NCBI GenBank assembly: GCA_035293405.1
Contig: DATDOE010000075.1
Span: 1-64,000 of the forward strand
From: Gp6-AA40 sp035293405
GTDB taxonomy: Bacteria > Acidobacteriota > Vicinamibacteria > Vicinamibacterales > UBA2999
DNA: 64,000 bases
Direction of reading: 5' to 3'
The position numbers and the translations under genes are program-made. A model generated the notes under the pieces. That model searched no databases. It was not told the DNA's origin and worked only from the letters and a program-made list of their open reading frames with translations. Of the stretch, positions 51,906-60,929 are shown in pieces (the stretch's first letter is position 1; each line of letters opens with the position of its first letter).

Positions 51906-52801
51906 GTCGGCCGTTCCTGTTCGCCTGCGCTGTCGTCCTGTGCTTCGCGTTGCCGGTGTGTGCCGCTGCGGCACCCGTTCGCGCGGCGACTGACGGCGCC
52001 GGCCGGCGAGTCGAGTTGCCGGACAGGCCGGTGCGCGTCGTGGCGTTGACGCCCAGTCTTACCGAGATGGCCTACAGCATCGGCGCGGGCGATGCGATTG
52101 TCGGCGTCACCGATCACACCGACTATCCCTCCGACGCCCGCGGGAAGCCCAGCGTCGGCGGCATGGTGGATCCCTCGATCGAGCGCATCGTCGCCCTTCG
52201 TCCGGATCTGGTGCTCGCCACGCTTGAATCGAATCGGCCGGCGGTCATCGACGCGCTGCAACGCCTCGGCATTCCCGTGTTCGTGATTCGCCCACAAGGT
52301 CTCGAAGGCATCCTGCAGGCCGTCGAGCAGATTGGTGTCGCGTTGAATCGCGTCACGGATGCTCGTACGGCTGTCGATCGCTTGCGCGCGCGACGTCAGG
52401 ATGTCGCCCGCCGGGTGATGAGACTGCCGAAGCCGCGCGTGTTCGTGTTGATCTGGCCGGATCCAGTCGCGACGGTTGGCCGTCATTCGTTCATCGCCGA
52501 GGCCATCGAGGCAGCTGGCGCGATCTGTGTCACACGCGATCTGCCGCAGCAATGGCCGCGCGTGAGTCTGGAAGAAGTCGTCCGGCTCGCCCCCGACACC
52601 CTCGTGCTGATTGCGAACGGACACCCGACGCTGTCAATCGACGAGCTGAAAACACGGCCGGGCTGGAACCGCGTGCCGGCCGTGATCGCGAACCGGTTCA
52701 TCGAGATCGACGCGCGGCTCGAGCACTCGAGCCCCGTCGTGTTCGATGCGGTGGAGACTCTCGCTCGCATGCTTCATCCCGAAGCGTTCCAGAAGCGATG
52801 A
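51902..52801 (+). CDS. btuF: Cobalamin ABC transporter substrate-binding protein
   Basis: This is a 299-residue periplasmic protein with a signal peptide (FLFACAVVLCFALPVCAAAA) and the two-lobe BtuF/FhuD-type fold linked by a long helix. Typical segments are RVVALTPSLTEMAYSIGAGD, VGVTDHTDYPSDA and PSIERIVALRPDLVLA. It should deliver corrinoids to BtuCD. The gene overlaps cobC by four bases and the receptor gene by four bases. Riboswitch control, btuC/btuD and cobalamin enzymes around it support corrinoid over siderophore specificity. Confidence 0.9.
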   Translation: MSRPFLFACAVVLCFALPVCAAAAPVRAATDGAGRRVELPDRPVRVVALTPSLTEMAYSIGAGDAIVGVTDHTDYPSDARGKPSVGGMVDPSIERIVALRPDLVLATLESNRPAVIDALQRLGIPVFVIRPQGLEGILQAVEQIGVALNRVTDARTAVDRLRARRQDVARRVMRLPKPRVFVLIWPDPVATVGRHSFIAEAIEAAGAICVTRDLPQQWPRVSLEEVVRLAPDTLVLIANGHPTLSIDELKTRPGWNRVPAVIANRFIEIDARLEHSSPVVFDAVETLARMLHPEAFQKR

Positions 52802-55272
52802 GCATCAGGGGCCCTGTCATGCGTCTGTCCGTGTGTCTGCGCTGCACCGTGTGGGTGCTGGTCATCATCCTCGCCGGCAGCGCCGGACCGGCGTCCGCGC
52901 GTGGCGATAACGCAATGGTCACCGGCTCTGTTGTGGATCCGCTCGGCGCCCCGGTGGCCGGCGCCTCGGTCGCTCTCCTGCACGACGGCGATGAGGCTGG
53001 CCACACGACGACGAACGCGCGTGGGATCTTCGAGTTCGCGAATGTCTCGCCGGGCCGTTATCAGATTCGCGTCACGGCGCCAGGCTTTGCCACACACACA
53101 ACCGATCCGGCCTTTGTCGGCCCCGGCGCTCGCAGCATGTTTGGCGTGACTTTGTCGATTGGCCCGCTCCAGCAAGAGGTTGTGGTCACCGCGTCTGCGC
53201 GCGCGTTGCCGCAGTCACAATTGGGAGCGGCCGTCACCGTCATCGATCGCGACACTGTCCAGGAACTGGCGAAAGCCGATGTCCTTGAAGCGGTTCGGCT
53301 CGTGCCGGGTCTTCAGGTGGTCCAGACCGGACAGCGAGGCGGTACCACCTCCGTGTTCGTTCGAGGCGGAAACGCCAACTTCAACAAGGTGCTCATCGAC
53401 GGCATCCCTGTGGAGGACATCGGCGGCGCCTTCGACTTCGCGACACTGGCGACGACGGGCGTGGACCGCGTTGAAATCCTCCGCGATCCCAACAGCGTGT
53501 TGTACGGCAGCGACGCGTTGTCGTCCGTGATCAGCATTACCACACGCCGTGGGACGACACGGATTCCCGAGTTGACTCTTGCGCTCGACGGCGGCAGCTT
53601 CGGGACATCGAGACAGACGGCGTCGCTCGGCGGCGCGTCGGGGCGCGTCGACTACTTCTCGGAGTTCGCGCGGTTCACCACGCAAAACGACGTGCCCAAC
53701 AATGCCTATCGCAACCACACCTTCGCCGGCCGCGTTGGGTGGATAGCGAACCATTCCACCGCGCTCAGCGCCACCATGCGAAGAACGACCACGCGACAGG
53801 GCGTCCCGAACGCATATCACTTCTATGGCATCGCAGACGACTCGTCGCAGACCAATCGCAACACCTACATCGGCCTCGTTGCACAGTCGCAGCAGAGCGA
53901 TCGATGGCGCAACACGGTCCGACTTGTCTCGAGCGACGCGCACTACCACTTCGTCAATCCCTCACCGACCGGACAGTTGGTCGCCGGGGCCTACCTGGGG
54001 AATCCGATCACCATCGTCGGTGCGAATGGAACGACGGCCACGGGACGGGCCATTCTCGACTTCGGCGGCATCTATCCACAGCCGTTCGACTCACGCTCGA
54101 CACGACGATCGCTGTATGGCCAGACCGACTACCGCGTGTCCACGAACCTCGATACGTCGGCGGGGGTCCGCCTTGAAAGGGAGACCGGATTCACCGACTC
54201 GGGCACGCGGACGACGACCGACCGCACGAACGTGAGCTCGTTTGTCGAGTTGCGTGGCAGCGTGTTCGATCGGGCCTATGTGAGCGGCGGCCTCGGTGTC
54301 GAGCACAACGCCGTCTTCGGCGTGGCGGTCACCCCCCGGGTGTCGGCGGCGTTTTATGCGCGCAAGCTGTCGCGGGCCGCTGTGGCCGTCGGCGAGACGA
54401 AGCTCACGTTCAACTTCGGCAAGGGGATCAAGGAACCGAGCATTTCGCACGAGCAGCGTTCGCTCTACAACCTGCTGCGTGCCACACCGCAGACGTCCGC
54501 GCTCATCTCGACGCTCGGGTTGTCGCCGATTGGGCCGGAGCGCAGCCGAAGCGTCGACGTCGGCGTCGAACAAGGGCTCTGGGCCGGCCGCGCGCGCGTG
54601 CGCGCTTCGTACTTCGACACTCGATTCGAGGACCTGATCGAGTTTGTCGGCAAGAGCGCGCTGCCGCAGATCGGCGTGCCGGAGGCGGCTGCCGCCGCCA
54701 CCGCAGGAGGTGCCAGCGTCAACTCGTCCTCGTACAACGCCCGAGGCCTGGAGACCTCGATCGAAGCACGAATCGGTCGCCCGCTGAGGGTGGTGGCGGC
54801 GTACACATACCTGGACGCGATCGTCACGCAGTCGTTCGCGAGCGGTGCCCTTCGACCCGCCATCAATCCCGCGTACCCGGGCAGGCCGATTGGCGCGTTT
54901 GCGCCGCTGGTTGGGGGACGGCCGTTTCGCCGCGCGCCGCATTCCGGAAGTGTGCTGGCGACCTACGCCAGGTCGAAAGCACAGGTGTCGCTGGCCGCGT
55001 ATCTCGTTGGCCGGCAGGATGCGACCACGTTTCTCACCGACGCGGCGTTCGGCAATTCGCTGCTGCTGCCGAATCGCGATCTGGCTGACGGCTATCAGAA
55101 GATCGACGCGAGCGGCTCGTATCTGCTGCACCCGCGCGTGCGGCTGTACGTCAGCGTGGAGAACGCAGTCAACGAGCGCTACGAAGCCGCGCTGGGATAT
55201 CCCGCGTTGCTGCGCGCCGTGCGGGCAGGACTGTCGGTGACGGTGGGCGGCGACTCCGCGAGACAGCCATGA
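52798..55272 (+). CDS. btuB: TonB-dependent corrinoid receptor (BtuB-like)
   Basis: This is an 824-residue outer-membrane receptor. After a signal peptide it has a carboxypeptidase-regulatory-like domain (MVTGSVVDPLGAPVAGASV), then a plug of the classic receptor type (QLGAAVTVIDRDTVQELAKA, VFVRGGNANFNKVLIDGIPV, EILRDPNSVLYGSDALSSVI) and a barrel ending with ENAVNERYEAALGYP. The plug is much closer to BtuB/vitamin B12 receptors than to the large Oar-like receptors elsewhere in the window. Location in the riboswitch operon between btuF and btuC supports corrinoid uptake. ATG 52798 overlaps the btuF stop; ATG 52819 is an alternative. Confidence 0.88.
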   Translation: MSIRGPVMRLSVCLRCTVWVLVIILAGSAGPASARGDNAMVTGSVVDPLGAPVAGASVALLHDGDEAGHTTTNARGIFEFANVSPGRYQIRVTAPGFATHTTDPAFVGPGARSMFGVTLSIGPLQQEVVVTASARALPQSQLGAAVTVIDRDTVQELAKADVLEAVRLVPGLQVVQTGQRGGTTSVFVRGGNANFNKVLIDGIPVEDIGGAFDFATLATTGVDRVEILRDPNSVLYGSDALSSVISITTRRGTTRIPELTLALDGGSFGTSRQTASLGGASGRVDYFSEFARFTTQNDVPNNAYRNHTFAGRVGWIANHSTALSATMRRTTTRQGVPNAYHFYGIADDSSQTNRNTYIGLVAQSQQSDRWRNTVRLVSSDAHYHFVNPSPTGQLVAGAYLGNPITIVGANGTTATGRAILDFGGIYPQPFDSRSTRRSLYGQTDYRVSTNLDTSAGVRLERETGFTDSGTRTTTDRTNVSSFVELRGSVFDRAYVSGGLGVEHNAVFGVAVTPRVSAAFYARKLSRAAVAVGETKLTFNFGKGIKEPSISHEQRSLYNLLRATPQTSALISTLGLSPIGPERSRSVDVGVEQGLWAGRARVRASYFDTRFEDLIEFVGKSALPQIGVPEAAAAATAGGASVNSSSYNARGLETSIEARIGRPLRVVAAYTYLDAIVTQSFASGALRPAINPAYPGRPIGAFAPLVGGRPFRRAPHSGSVLATYARSKAQVSLAAYLVGRQDATTFLTDAAFGNSLLLPNRDLADGYQKIDASGSYLLHPRVRLYVSVENAVNERYEAALGYPALLRAVRAGLSVTVGGDSARQP

Positions 55273-56294
55273 CGTCACGGCTGTGGCTTGTCGGCGCACT
55301 GCTCGTCGCGATCGTCGCCGCCACGTCGGCGGGCGCCGTCCGGATTCCGCCCGGGACGATCGTGTCGCTGGTACTTGCACGCGCCGGCCTGATGCACGGC
55401 CCGCACCAGGGATCATCCACCGACGACACCATCCTGTTCGACGTGAGACTTCCGCGCGTCGTGATGGCTGCCCTGGTCGGTGCTGCCTTGTCGACGGTCG
55501 GCGTGTTGTTTCAGGCCCTGCTTCGCAATCCGCTCGCCGATCCCTATGCGATCGGAACGTCGGGCGGTGCGGCCCTCGGGGCCGCCCTTGGCATGACAGT
55601 CGCCGCGAGAGTTGGCAACGACATCATCGGCGCCGCTCCGTTGCTCGCCTTCGTGGGCGCGATCGGTACCACGTTGCTCGTGTACAGCCTCGCGCGTGTC
55701 GGCGGACGAACGCCGATCACGACACTGCTCCTGGCTGGCGTGATCGTCAGCGTGACGTGTGGCTACGCGATGTCGCTGCTGCTCCTGCTGAGCGATCGGT
55801 ACGGCGGCGATACGCGACTGGTCTACGTATGGCTGCTCGGCGGGGTGACGGTCGTTCGGTGGACACACGTCGCCGCGCTTGGCGTGCTGGTCTGCGTCGG
55901 CTGTGCGATCGCATGGGGCTGGGCGCGCCGGCTCAACACGCTCTCGCTCGGCGAGGACGCGGCGGCGTCGGTCGGTCTGGATGTGGAGCGGCTCAAGACG
56001 GCGGTGATTCTCGTCGGATCGCTGTTGACGGCTGCCGCGGTGTCGGCCGCCGGTCTGGTGGGATTTGTCGGGTTGGTCGTGCCGCATGTCGCCAGGCTCG
56101 TTGCCGGGCCGAATCACACGCGGCTCATCCCATCGGCCGTGCTCGGTGGCGCCACGTTTCTGGTCCTCGCCGACTTGCTCGCGCGCACGGCGGCGCCGCC
56201 CACGGAAATCCCCCTTGGCATCGTGACCGCGTTCGCCGGCGGTCCCCTGTTTCTCTTCCTGTTGCGCCGGAGCCGGCATGCCTACCGGACCTGA
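55269..56294 (+). CDS. btuC: Cobalamin ABC transporter permease
   Basis: This is a 341-residue integral membrane protein of the BtuC/FecCD family with about ten hydrophobic helices. The family blocks VRLPRVVMAALVGAALSTVG, FQALLRNPLADPYAIGTSGG and GLVGFVGLVVPHVARL are present, the last preceding the ATPase-coupling region. It should form the membrane channel of the BtuCDF importer. The start overlaps the receptor stop (ATGA), and btuD starts inside its last codons. Confidence 0.93.
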   Translation: MTSRLWLVGALLVAIVAATSAGAVRIPPGTIVSLVLARAGLMHGPHQGSSTDDTILFDVRLPRVVMAALVGAALSTVGVLFQALLRNPLADPYAIGTSGGAALGAALGMTVAARVGNDIIGAAPLLAFVGAIGTTLLVYSLARVGGRTPITTLLLAGVIVSVTCGYAMSLLLLLSDRYGGDTRLVYVWLLGGVTVVRWTHVAALGVLVCVGCAIAWGWARRLNTLSLGEDAAASVGLDVERLKTAVILVGSLLTAAAVSAAGLVGFVGLVVPHVARLVAGPNHTRLIPSAVLGGATFLVLADLLARTAAPPTEIPLGIVTAFAGGPLFLFLLRRSRHAYRT

Positions 56295-57111
56295 TCGACT
56301 CGCGCTGTCGGTGGAGAGCGTGACGTTCGGCTACGACGAACGGCCTGTCTTGGAACACGTGTCGATCGAGATCGCGGCCGGTGAGCGTGTGGCGATTGTC
56401 GGGGCGAACGGCGCCGGCAAGACGACGTTGCTGAAGCTGATGGCAGGTCTGCTGAGGCCTGGTGCGGGCGTCGTGCGGCTGGGAAGGCAAGACGTGCGCG
56501 AGTGTTCCCGTGCAGCGCTTGCGAAGCATCTCGGCATCGTCCCTCAGGAGATCGCGTTGCCGGGCGGTCTGACCGTGCGCGATCTCGTCGAATGCGGCCG
56601 GACGGCGTACCTGTCGTGGTTCAGCGGATTGAGGGCGTCCGACCGGCACGCGGTTGACACGGCGCTTGCCGCCACAGGAACCGCAGCCTTTGGTGATCGA
56701 TCGTTGGCGGCGCTCAGTGGCGGCGAACGCCAACGCGTCGTCGTCGCGATGGTCCTGGCGCAGGAGCCTGGCATCCTCCTGCTCGATGAGCCCACCCAGC
56801 ATCTGGATCTCACGCGGCAGGGTGAGGTTCTCGATCTGATCGTGGCGTTGAGCGCGGAGCGCCGCCTGACGATCGTCGCGACGATGCACGACCTCAACCT
56901 GGCTGGCCAGTACTTCGACCGGGTGATCGTGCTGGCGGCCGGTGGCGTGGCGGCCGATGGCCCACCCGCCGAGGTCTTGCGCGCGGACGTACTCGAAGCC
57001 GCATACCGCGGGAGGCTGGAGTTCGTCACGACACCATCGCGGGATGTGCCGATTGTGTTACCCGCTCGCGGCCGCGCGCCGGCGAGCCGCACGCGAGAGG
57101 AGAGGGTATGA
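56278..57111 (+). CDS. btuD: Cobalamin ABC transporter ATPase
   Basis: This 277-residue ABC ATPase has Walker A GANGAGKTT, signature LSGGERQRVVVAMVLAQE, Walker B ILLLDEPTQHLD and a switch His in TMHDLNLA. It should power BtuC. The start lies 17 bases inside btuC, and its stop overlaps pduO (ATGA), indicating translational coupling. The C-terminal tail after about residue 240 is longer than the core domain, as in FecE/HmuV-type ATPases. Confidence 0.93.
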   Translation: MPTGPDRLALSVESVTFGYDERPVLEHVSIEIAAGERVAIVGANGAGKTTLLKLMAGLLRPGAGVVRLGRQDVRECSRAALAKHLGIVPQEIALPGGLTVRDLVECGRTAYLSWFSGLRASDRHAVDTALAATGTAAFGDRSLAALSGGERQRVVVAMVLAQEPGILLLDEPTQHLDLTRQGEVLDLIVALSAERRLTIVATMHDLNLAGQYFDRVIVLAAGGVAADGPPAEVLRADVLEAAYRGRLEFVTTPSRDVPIVLPARGRAPASRTREERV

Positions 57112-57683
57112 GTATCGCGACAAAACGGGGAGACGGCGGCGAGACGAGCCTGGCCGGCGCGGTTCGGGTCTCGAAAGGGCATCTGCGCGTCGAGGCGTAC
57201 GGGACGATCGACGAGCTCAACACGTTCATGGGGCTGGCGCGCGTCATGAACGACGACCCTGAGGTGAAGGACCTCGTCAAAGCCCTTCAACGCGAGTTGT
57301 TCAAGGTGGGGTCCGCGCTGGCGACTGCGCCGAACGGACGCAAGCCCGAACCGCCTGTCACCAGCGAGATGGTGGACGCGCTGACCGCGCACGTGCATCG
57401 GCTCGAAGCGACGGACGGCATCCTTGCCGATTGGTCGCTCCCGGGCGAGCATCCGGCGTCCGCGGCGTTCGACGTCGCGCGGACGGTCTGCCGTCGTGGC
57501 GAACGTCAGGTCGTTCGGCTGATCGAGTCGGGCGAACCGGTGAATCCACAGATCCTGGCGTACCTGAACCGGCTGTCCGACGTGCTCTGGCTGCTGGGGC
57601 GGTTCGTCGAAAAAAAGGCGGGCGTGGATGCGCGCTTGCGCGACAGCCAGGCGCCGGGCGCGAAGTGGTCACGCGCATGGTGA
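57108..57683 (+). CDS. pduO: PduO-type ATP:cob(I)alamin adenosyltransferase
   Basis: This 191-residue enzyme transfers the adenosyl group of ATP to cob(I)alamin or cobinamide to form the coenzyme. The N-terminal TKRGDGGETSLAG and YGTIDELNTFMGLAR, and the C-terminal AFDVARTVCRRGERQVV and LNRLSDVLWLLGR, are PduO family blocks. It belongs to this type, not the CobA type, although both do the same reaction. It overlaps btuD upstream and bluB downstream. Confidence 0.93.
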   Translation: MSIATKRGDGGETSLAGAVRVSKGHLRVEAYGTIDELNTFMGLARVMNDDPEVKDLVKALQRELFKVGSALATAPNGRKPEPPVTSEMVDALTAHVHRLEATDGILADWSLPGEHPASAAFDVARTVCRRGERQVVRLIESGEPVNPQILAYLNRLSDVLWLLGRFVEKKAGVDARLRDSQAPGAKWSRAW

Positions 57684-58387
57684 CACCGTTCAGTGACCAC
57701 GAGCGTCAGGGCGTGTACCGCGCGATCTATGAACGTCGGGATGTCCGCTCGCGATTCGTCCCGCAGCCGCTGCCCGACAAGGTGCTGTCGCGGATCCTCG
57801 ATGCGGCGCATCACGCGCCGTCGGTCGGGCTGATGCAGCCCTGGGCGTTCATCGTCATCGCCGACGCCGAGATCCGCCGCGAGGTGCGCGAACAGTTCGA
57901 TGCGGCCAACCAGCGTGCGGCCGACGCGTACGCGGGGGAACGCCGGGATCTCTACGATCGCTTGAAGCTCGACGCAATCGTGGATTCCGCCGTGAACGTG
58001 TGCGTCACCTGCGATCCGACGGTCGGGCGCGGCCATGGCCTTGGCCGGCAGACGATGCCGGAGACGGCGATGTACTCAACCGTGTGCGCCATTCAGAACG
58101 CCTGGCTCGCCGCGCGCGCCGAAGGCGTCGGCATGGGTTGGGTCAGCATCCTCGACGTGGACGCGATCCGCCGGATTCTCACCATCCCGCCGCATCTGGT
58201 TGTCGTCGGCTACTTGTGTCTTGGCTACGTATCAGCCTTCGAGGCAGCGCCTGAGCTCGCGACGCGCGGCTGGGAGTGTCGGGTGCCACTCGCACAAGCG
58301 CTGCATTTCGAGCGATATGGGGGTGACGACACGCGGCGCGCGCACGCATTGGCGCAGTTGTCGGACCCGGCAGGGGTGAGGCGCTGA
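57677..58387 (+). CDS. bluB: 5,6-dimethylbenzimidazole synthase
   Basis: BluB converts reduced FMN and oxygen into 5,6-dimethylbenzimidazole, the lower ligand of B12. The 236-residue nitroreductase-like product has YERRDVRSRFVPQPLP, HHAPSVGLMQPWAFIVI, TMPETAMYSTVCAIQNAWLA and GVGMGWVSILD, all typical. Its presence indicates aerobic synthesis of the lower ligand. ATG 57677 overlaps the pduO end by seven bases. Confidence 0.93.
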   Translation: MVTPFSDHERQGVYRAIYERRDVRSRFVPQPLPDKVLSRILDAAHHAPSVGLMQPWAFIVIADAEIRREVREQFDAANQRAADAYAGERRDLYDRLKLDAIVDSAVNVCVTCDPTVGRGHGLGRQTMPETAMYSTVCAIQNAWLAARAEGVGMGWVSILDVDAIRRILTIPPHLVVVGYLCLGYVSAFEAAPELATRGWECRVPLAQALHFERYGGDDTRRAHALAQLSDPAGVRR

Positions 58388-59979
58388 TGGCTGCGCGAGC
58401 GCTCATGGTGCTTGGCACCGCCTCACACGTCGGGAAGTCGCTGGTGGTGACCGCCTTGGGCCGCATCCTCTCGAACCGCGGCTACCGTGTCGCGCCGTTC
58501 AAGGCGCAGAACATGGCGCTCAATTCCGCCGCGACGGTCGACGGGCGGGAAATCGGGCGCGCACAGGCGCTGCAGGCTGAGGCCTGTCGAGTGACGGCGA
58601 CTGTCGAGATGAACCCGGTGCTGATCAAGCCGACGTCGGACACCGGTGCGCAGGTCGTTGTGCAGGGAAAGGTCTGGGGACAGGTGACCGCGCGTGATTA
58701 CCACCAGCGGCGCGTCGAAGAGTTGTTCCCGGTTGTCGTCGGGTGCTATCAGACGCTGGCCGCCGCGCACGACATCGTCGTGATGGAAGGCGCGGGATCG
58801 CCGGCCGAGATCAATTTGAAGGCCCGCGACATCGTGAACATGCGGATGGCGGCCGCGGCCGACGCCGCCTGCCTCCTGGTCGGCGACATCGACCGCGGCG
58901 GCGTCTTTGCGTCGCTGCTCGGCACAATGGCGCTGCTCGATCGGTCGGAACGGCAGCGCATCCGTGGCGTCGCGATCAACAAGTTTCGCGGCGACCAGTC
59001 GCTGCTCACGCCGGGCATTCACATGATTGAGCGGCGCGTACGTCGTCGGTGCATGGGTGTCATCCCGTATATCCACGGACTGGGGCTGGACGAAGAAGAC
59101 AGCGTCGCGCTCGAGGATCGTCGAACGGTGGCGCGCGCGTGGCGGAGCCTCCGGATATCGACGTCCGCGGATCGCGAGCGGCCGCTTCGCGTTGGCGTCA
59201 TCGCGCTGCCGCGCATGGCCAACTTCACGGATTTCGGTCCGCTGGCGCATGAGCCGGACGTGGAGCTGGCGTTCCTGGAGAGGCCCGAAGACGTCGAGCA
59301 TGCCGACGTCGCGATCCTGCCAGGTACGAAGGCGACGCTCGAGGACTTGCGCTGGCTGCGCACGTCTGGTTTTGCGGGCGCGCTCATCGAACGCGCCACT
59401 CGCAAGCAGCCGATCGTCGGCATCTGCGGCGGCCTGCAGATGCTCGGACAGGACGTGCGCGATCCCGCCGTCGTCGAGTCCGGCGGAGCAGAGCTCGGCC
59501 TGTCACTGCTGCGGATTCGCACGGAGCTCACGGCGACAAAGACGACGATCCCTGCGTCGGCGTCATGGTCCGACCTGCGCATGTTCGGGGAGGCGGCCGG
59601 GCCGGCGCGCGCCGACGGCTACGAAATCCACATGGGCGAGACGCACTATCTCGAAGGCGTCCAGCCCTTCTGCGAGGTGCATCGTGCGGGCGTGACGGGC
59701 GTCGTGTCCGACGGCGCCGTCACTGAAGACGGATTCATCGTCGGCACATATCTTCACGGCCTGTTCGACAGCGACTCGTTCCGTCATGCCTTTATTCGCA
59801 CCGCGCGGGCCGCGTCGGATCTCGCGCCACCGGCCGGGCTCGTCAGCGTTGCGGCCCAACGCGACGAGCGGCTGAACCGTCTGGCCGCGCATGTCGAAGC
59901 GGCGCTGGACGTCGACGCGCTCCTTCGATGGCAGGAACTGCCGGCGAGTCCGCTCGGTGGTGTGAGGCATCACGTATGA
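58387..59979 (+). CDS. cobQ: Cobyric acid synthase
   Basis: This 530-residue glutamine-dependent amidotransferase amidates four carboxyl groups of adenosylcobyrinic acid a,c-diamide. The N-terminal ATPase domain starts with MVLGTASHVGKSLVVTALGR and the C-terminal type 1 glutaminase domain has the nucleophile Cys in VGICGGLQMLG and a late catalytic His in GTYLHGLFD. It acts before aminopropanol attachment. No cobB/cbiA or earlier corrin genes are in the window, so the organism either has them elsewhere or uses imported intermediates. The start overlaps the bluB stop (TGATG). Confidence 0.94.
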   Translation: MAARALMVLGTASHVGKSLVVTALGRILSNRGYRVAPFKAQNMALNSAATVDGREIGRAQALQAEACRVTATVEMNPVLIKPTSDTGAQVVVQGKVWGQVTARDYHQRRVEELFPVVVGCYQTLAAAHDIVVMEGAGSPAEINLKARDIVNMRMAAAADAACLLVGDIDRGGVFASLLGTMALLDRSERQRIRGVAINKFRGDQSLLTPGIHMIERRVRRRCMGVIPYIHGLGLDEEDSVALEDRRTVARAWRSLRISTSADRERPLRVGVIALPRMANFTDFGPLAHEPDVELAFLERPEDVEHADVAILPGTKATLEDLRWLRTSGFAGALIERATRKQPIVGICGGLQMLGQDVRDPAVVESGGAELGLSLLRIRTELTATKTTIPASASWSDLRMFGEAAGPARADGYEIHMGETHYLEGVQPFCEVHRAGVTGVVSDGAVTEDGFIVGTYLHGLFDSDSFRHAFIRTARAASDLAPPAGLVSVAAQRDERLNRLAAHVEAALDVDALLRWQELPASPLGGVRHHV

Positions 59980-60929
59980 ACGCGGTCGTGCTCGGCTGCG
60001 CGTACGCGATGGACCTGATCGCCGGCGATCCTGAATGGCTTCCGCATCCGGTCAGGGGAATGGGCCGCTTGATTGCCGCCGGTGAAGCGGTGGCGGCGCC
60101 AGGGCGGCACTCGGCGGCTCGCGATCTGTTGCAGGGCGCGATCATGACCGTGGTCGTCGTCGGGGTGACGGCAGCCGCGGCGGTTGTGGCGCTACGCGCG
60201 GGACGACTCGTTCATCCTGGCCTCGCGCTGCTCACCGAAGGGTTGTTGGCCTGGACCGCGCTGGCGACCGGTTCGCTTCTCACCGAGGCGCGGCGCGTCA
60301 TTCGGGCGCTGGAGGCACACGATCTCGCGGCCGCCCGCGCGCGGCTGGGCCGGATCGTCGGCCGGGATACGGCGACACTCTCCGAGTCCGAGATCGCTCG
60401 CGGCGTGATCGAGACGCTTGCCGAAAGCACATGCGACGGCATCGTGGCCCCGCTGTGTTTTCTCGTCGCCGGCGGCGTGCCGGCGGCCATGGCCTACAAG
60501 GCGGTGAACACGCTGGACTCGATGATTGGTCATCGCGAGCCGCCCTACACTTACTTCGGCCGGGTCGCGGCGCGATTGGACGACGTCGCGAACTTCGTTC
60601 CGGCGCGGCTCTCCGCGCTGGCCATCGCGATCGCGGCCGCCAGTGTCGGCGAGAGCGCCGCGGGGGCCGTCCGCATCTGGTGGCGCGATCACGCGAACCA
60701 CGCGAGTCCGAACGCGGGCCATCCGGAAGCCGCGATGGCCGGGGCCTTGGGAGTGCGCCTCGGCGGTACCAATGTCTACGACGGCGTTCCTGTTGTGGAG
60801 CCCGCGTTGGGCGCCGAAGGGCGGTCGCCGACTGTGGCCTCGGCGCGCGCGGCATGCCGGGTTGTCGCCGCGGCGTCGTTGGTCAGCTTCGTCATGGCCC
60901 TGTTGGTGGTGTTGGCGTGGGACATCTGA
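59976..60929 (+). CDS. cbiB: Adenosylcobinamide-phosphate synthase
   Basis: This is a 317-residue membrane protein (CbiB/CobD family) that joins cobyric acid and aminopropanol phosphate. Typical blocks are AYAMDLIAGDPEWLPHPVRG, VIETLAESTCDGIVAPL, AYKAVNTLDSMIGHR and NAGHPEAAMAGALGVRLGG, with several hydrophobic helices. ATG 59976 overlaps the cobQ stop. Confidence 0.94.
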   Translation: MNAVVLGCAYAMDLIAGDPEWLPHPVRGMGRLIAAGEAVAAPGRHSAARDLLQGAIMTVVVVGVTAAAAVVALRAGRLVHPGLALLTEGLLAWTALATGSLLTEARRVIRALEAHDLAAARARLGRIVGRDTATLSESEIARGVIETLAESTCDGIVAPLCFLVAGGVPAAMAYKAVNTLDSMIGHREPPYTYFGRVAARLDDVANFVPARLSALAIAIAAASVGESAAGAVRIWWRDHANHASPNAGHPEAAMAGALGVRLGGTNVYDGVPVVEPALGAEGRSPTVASARAACRVVAAASLVSFVMALLVVLAWDI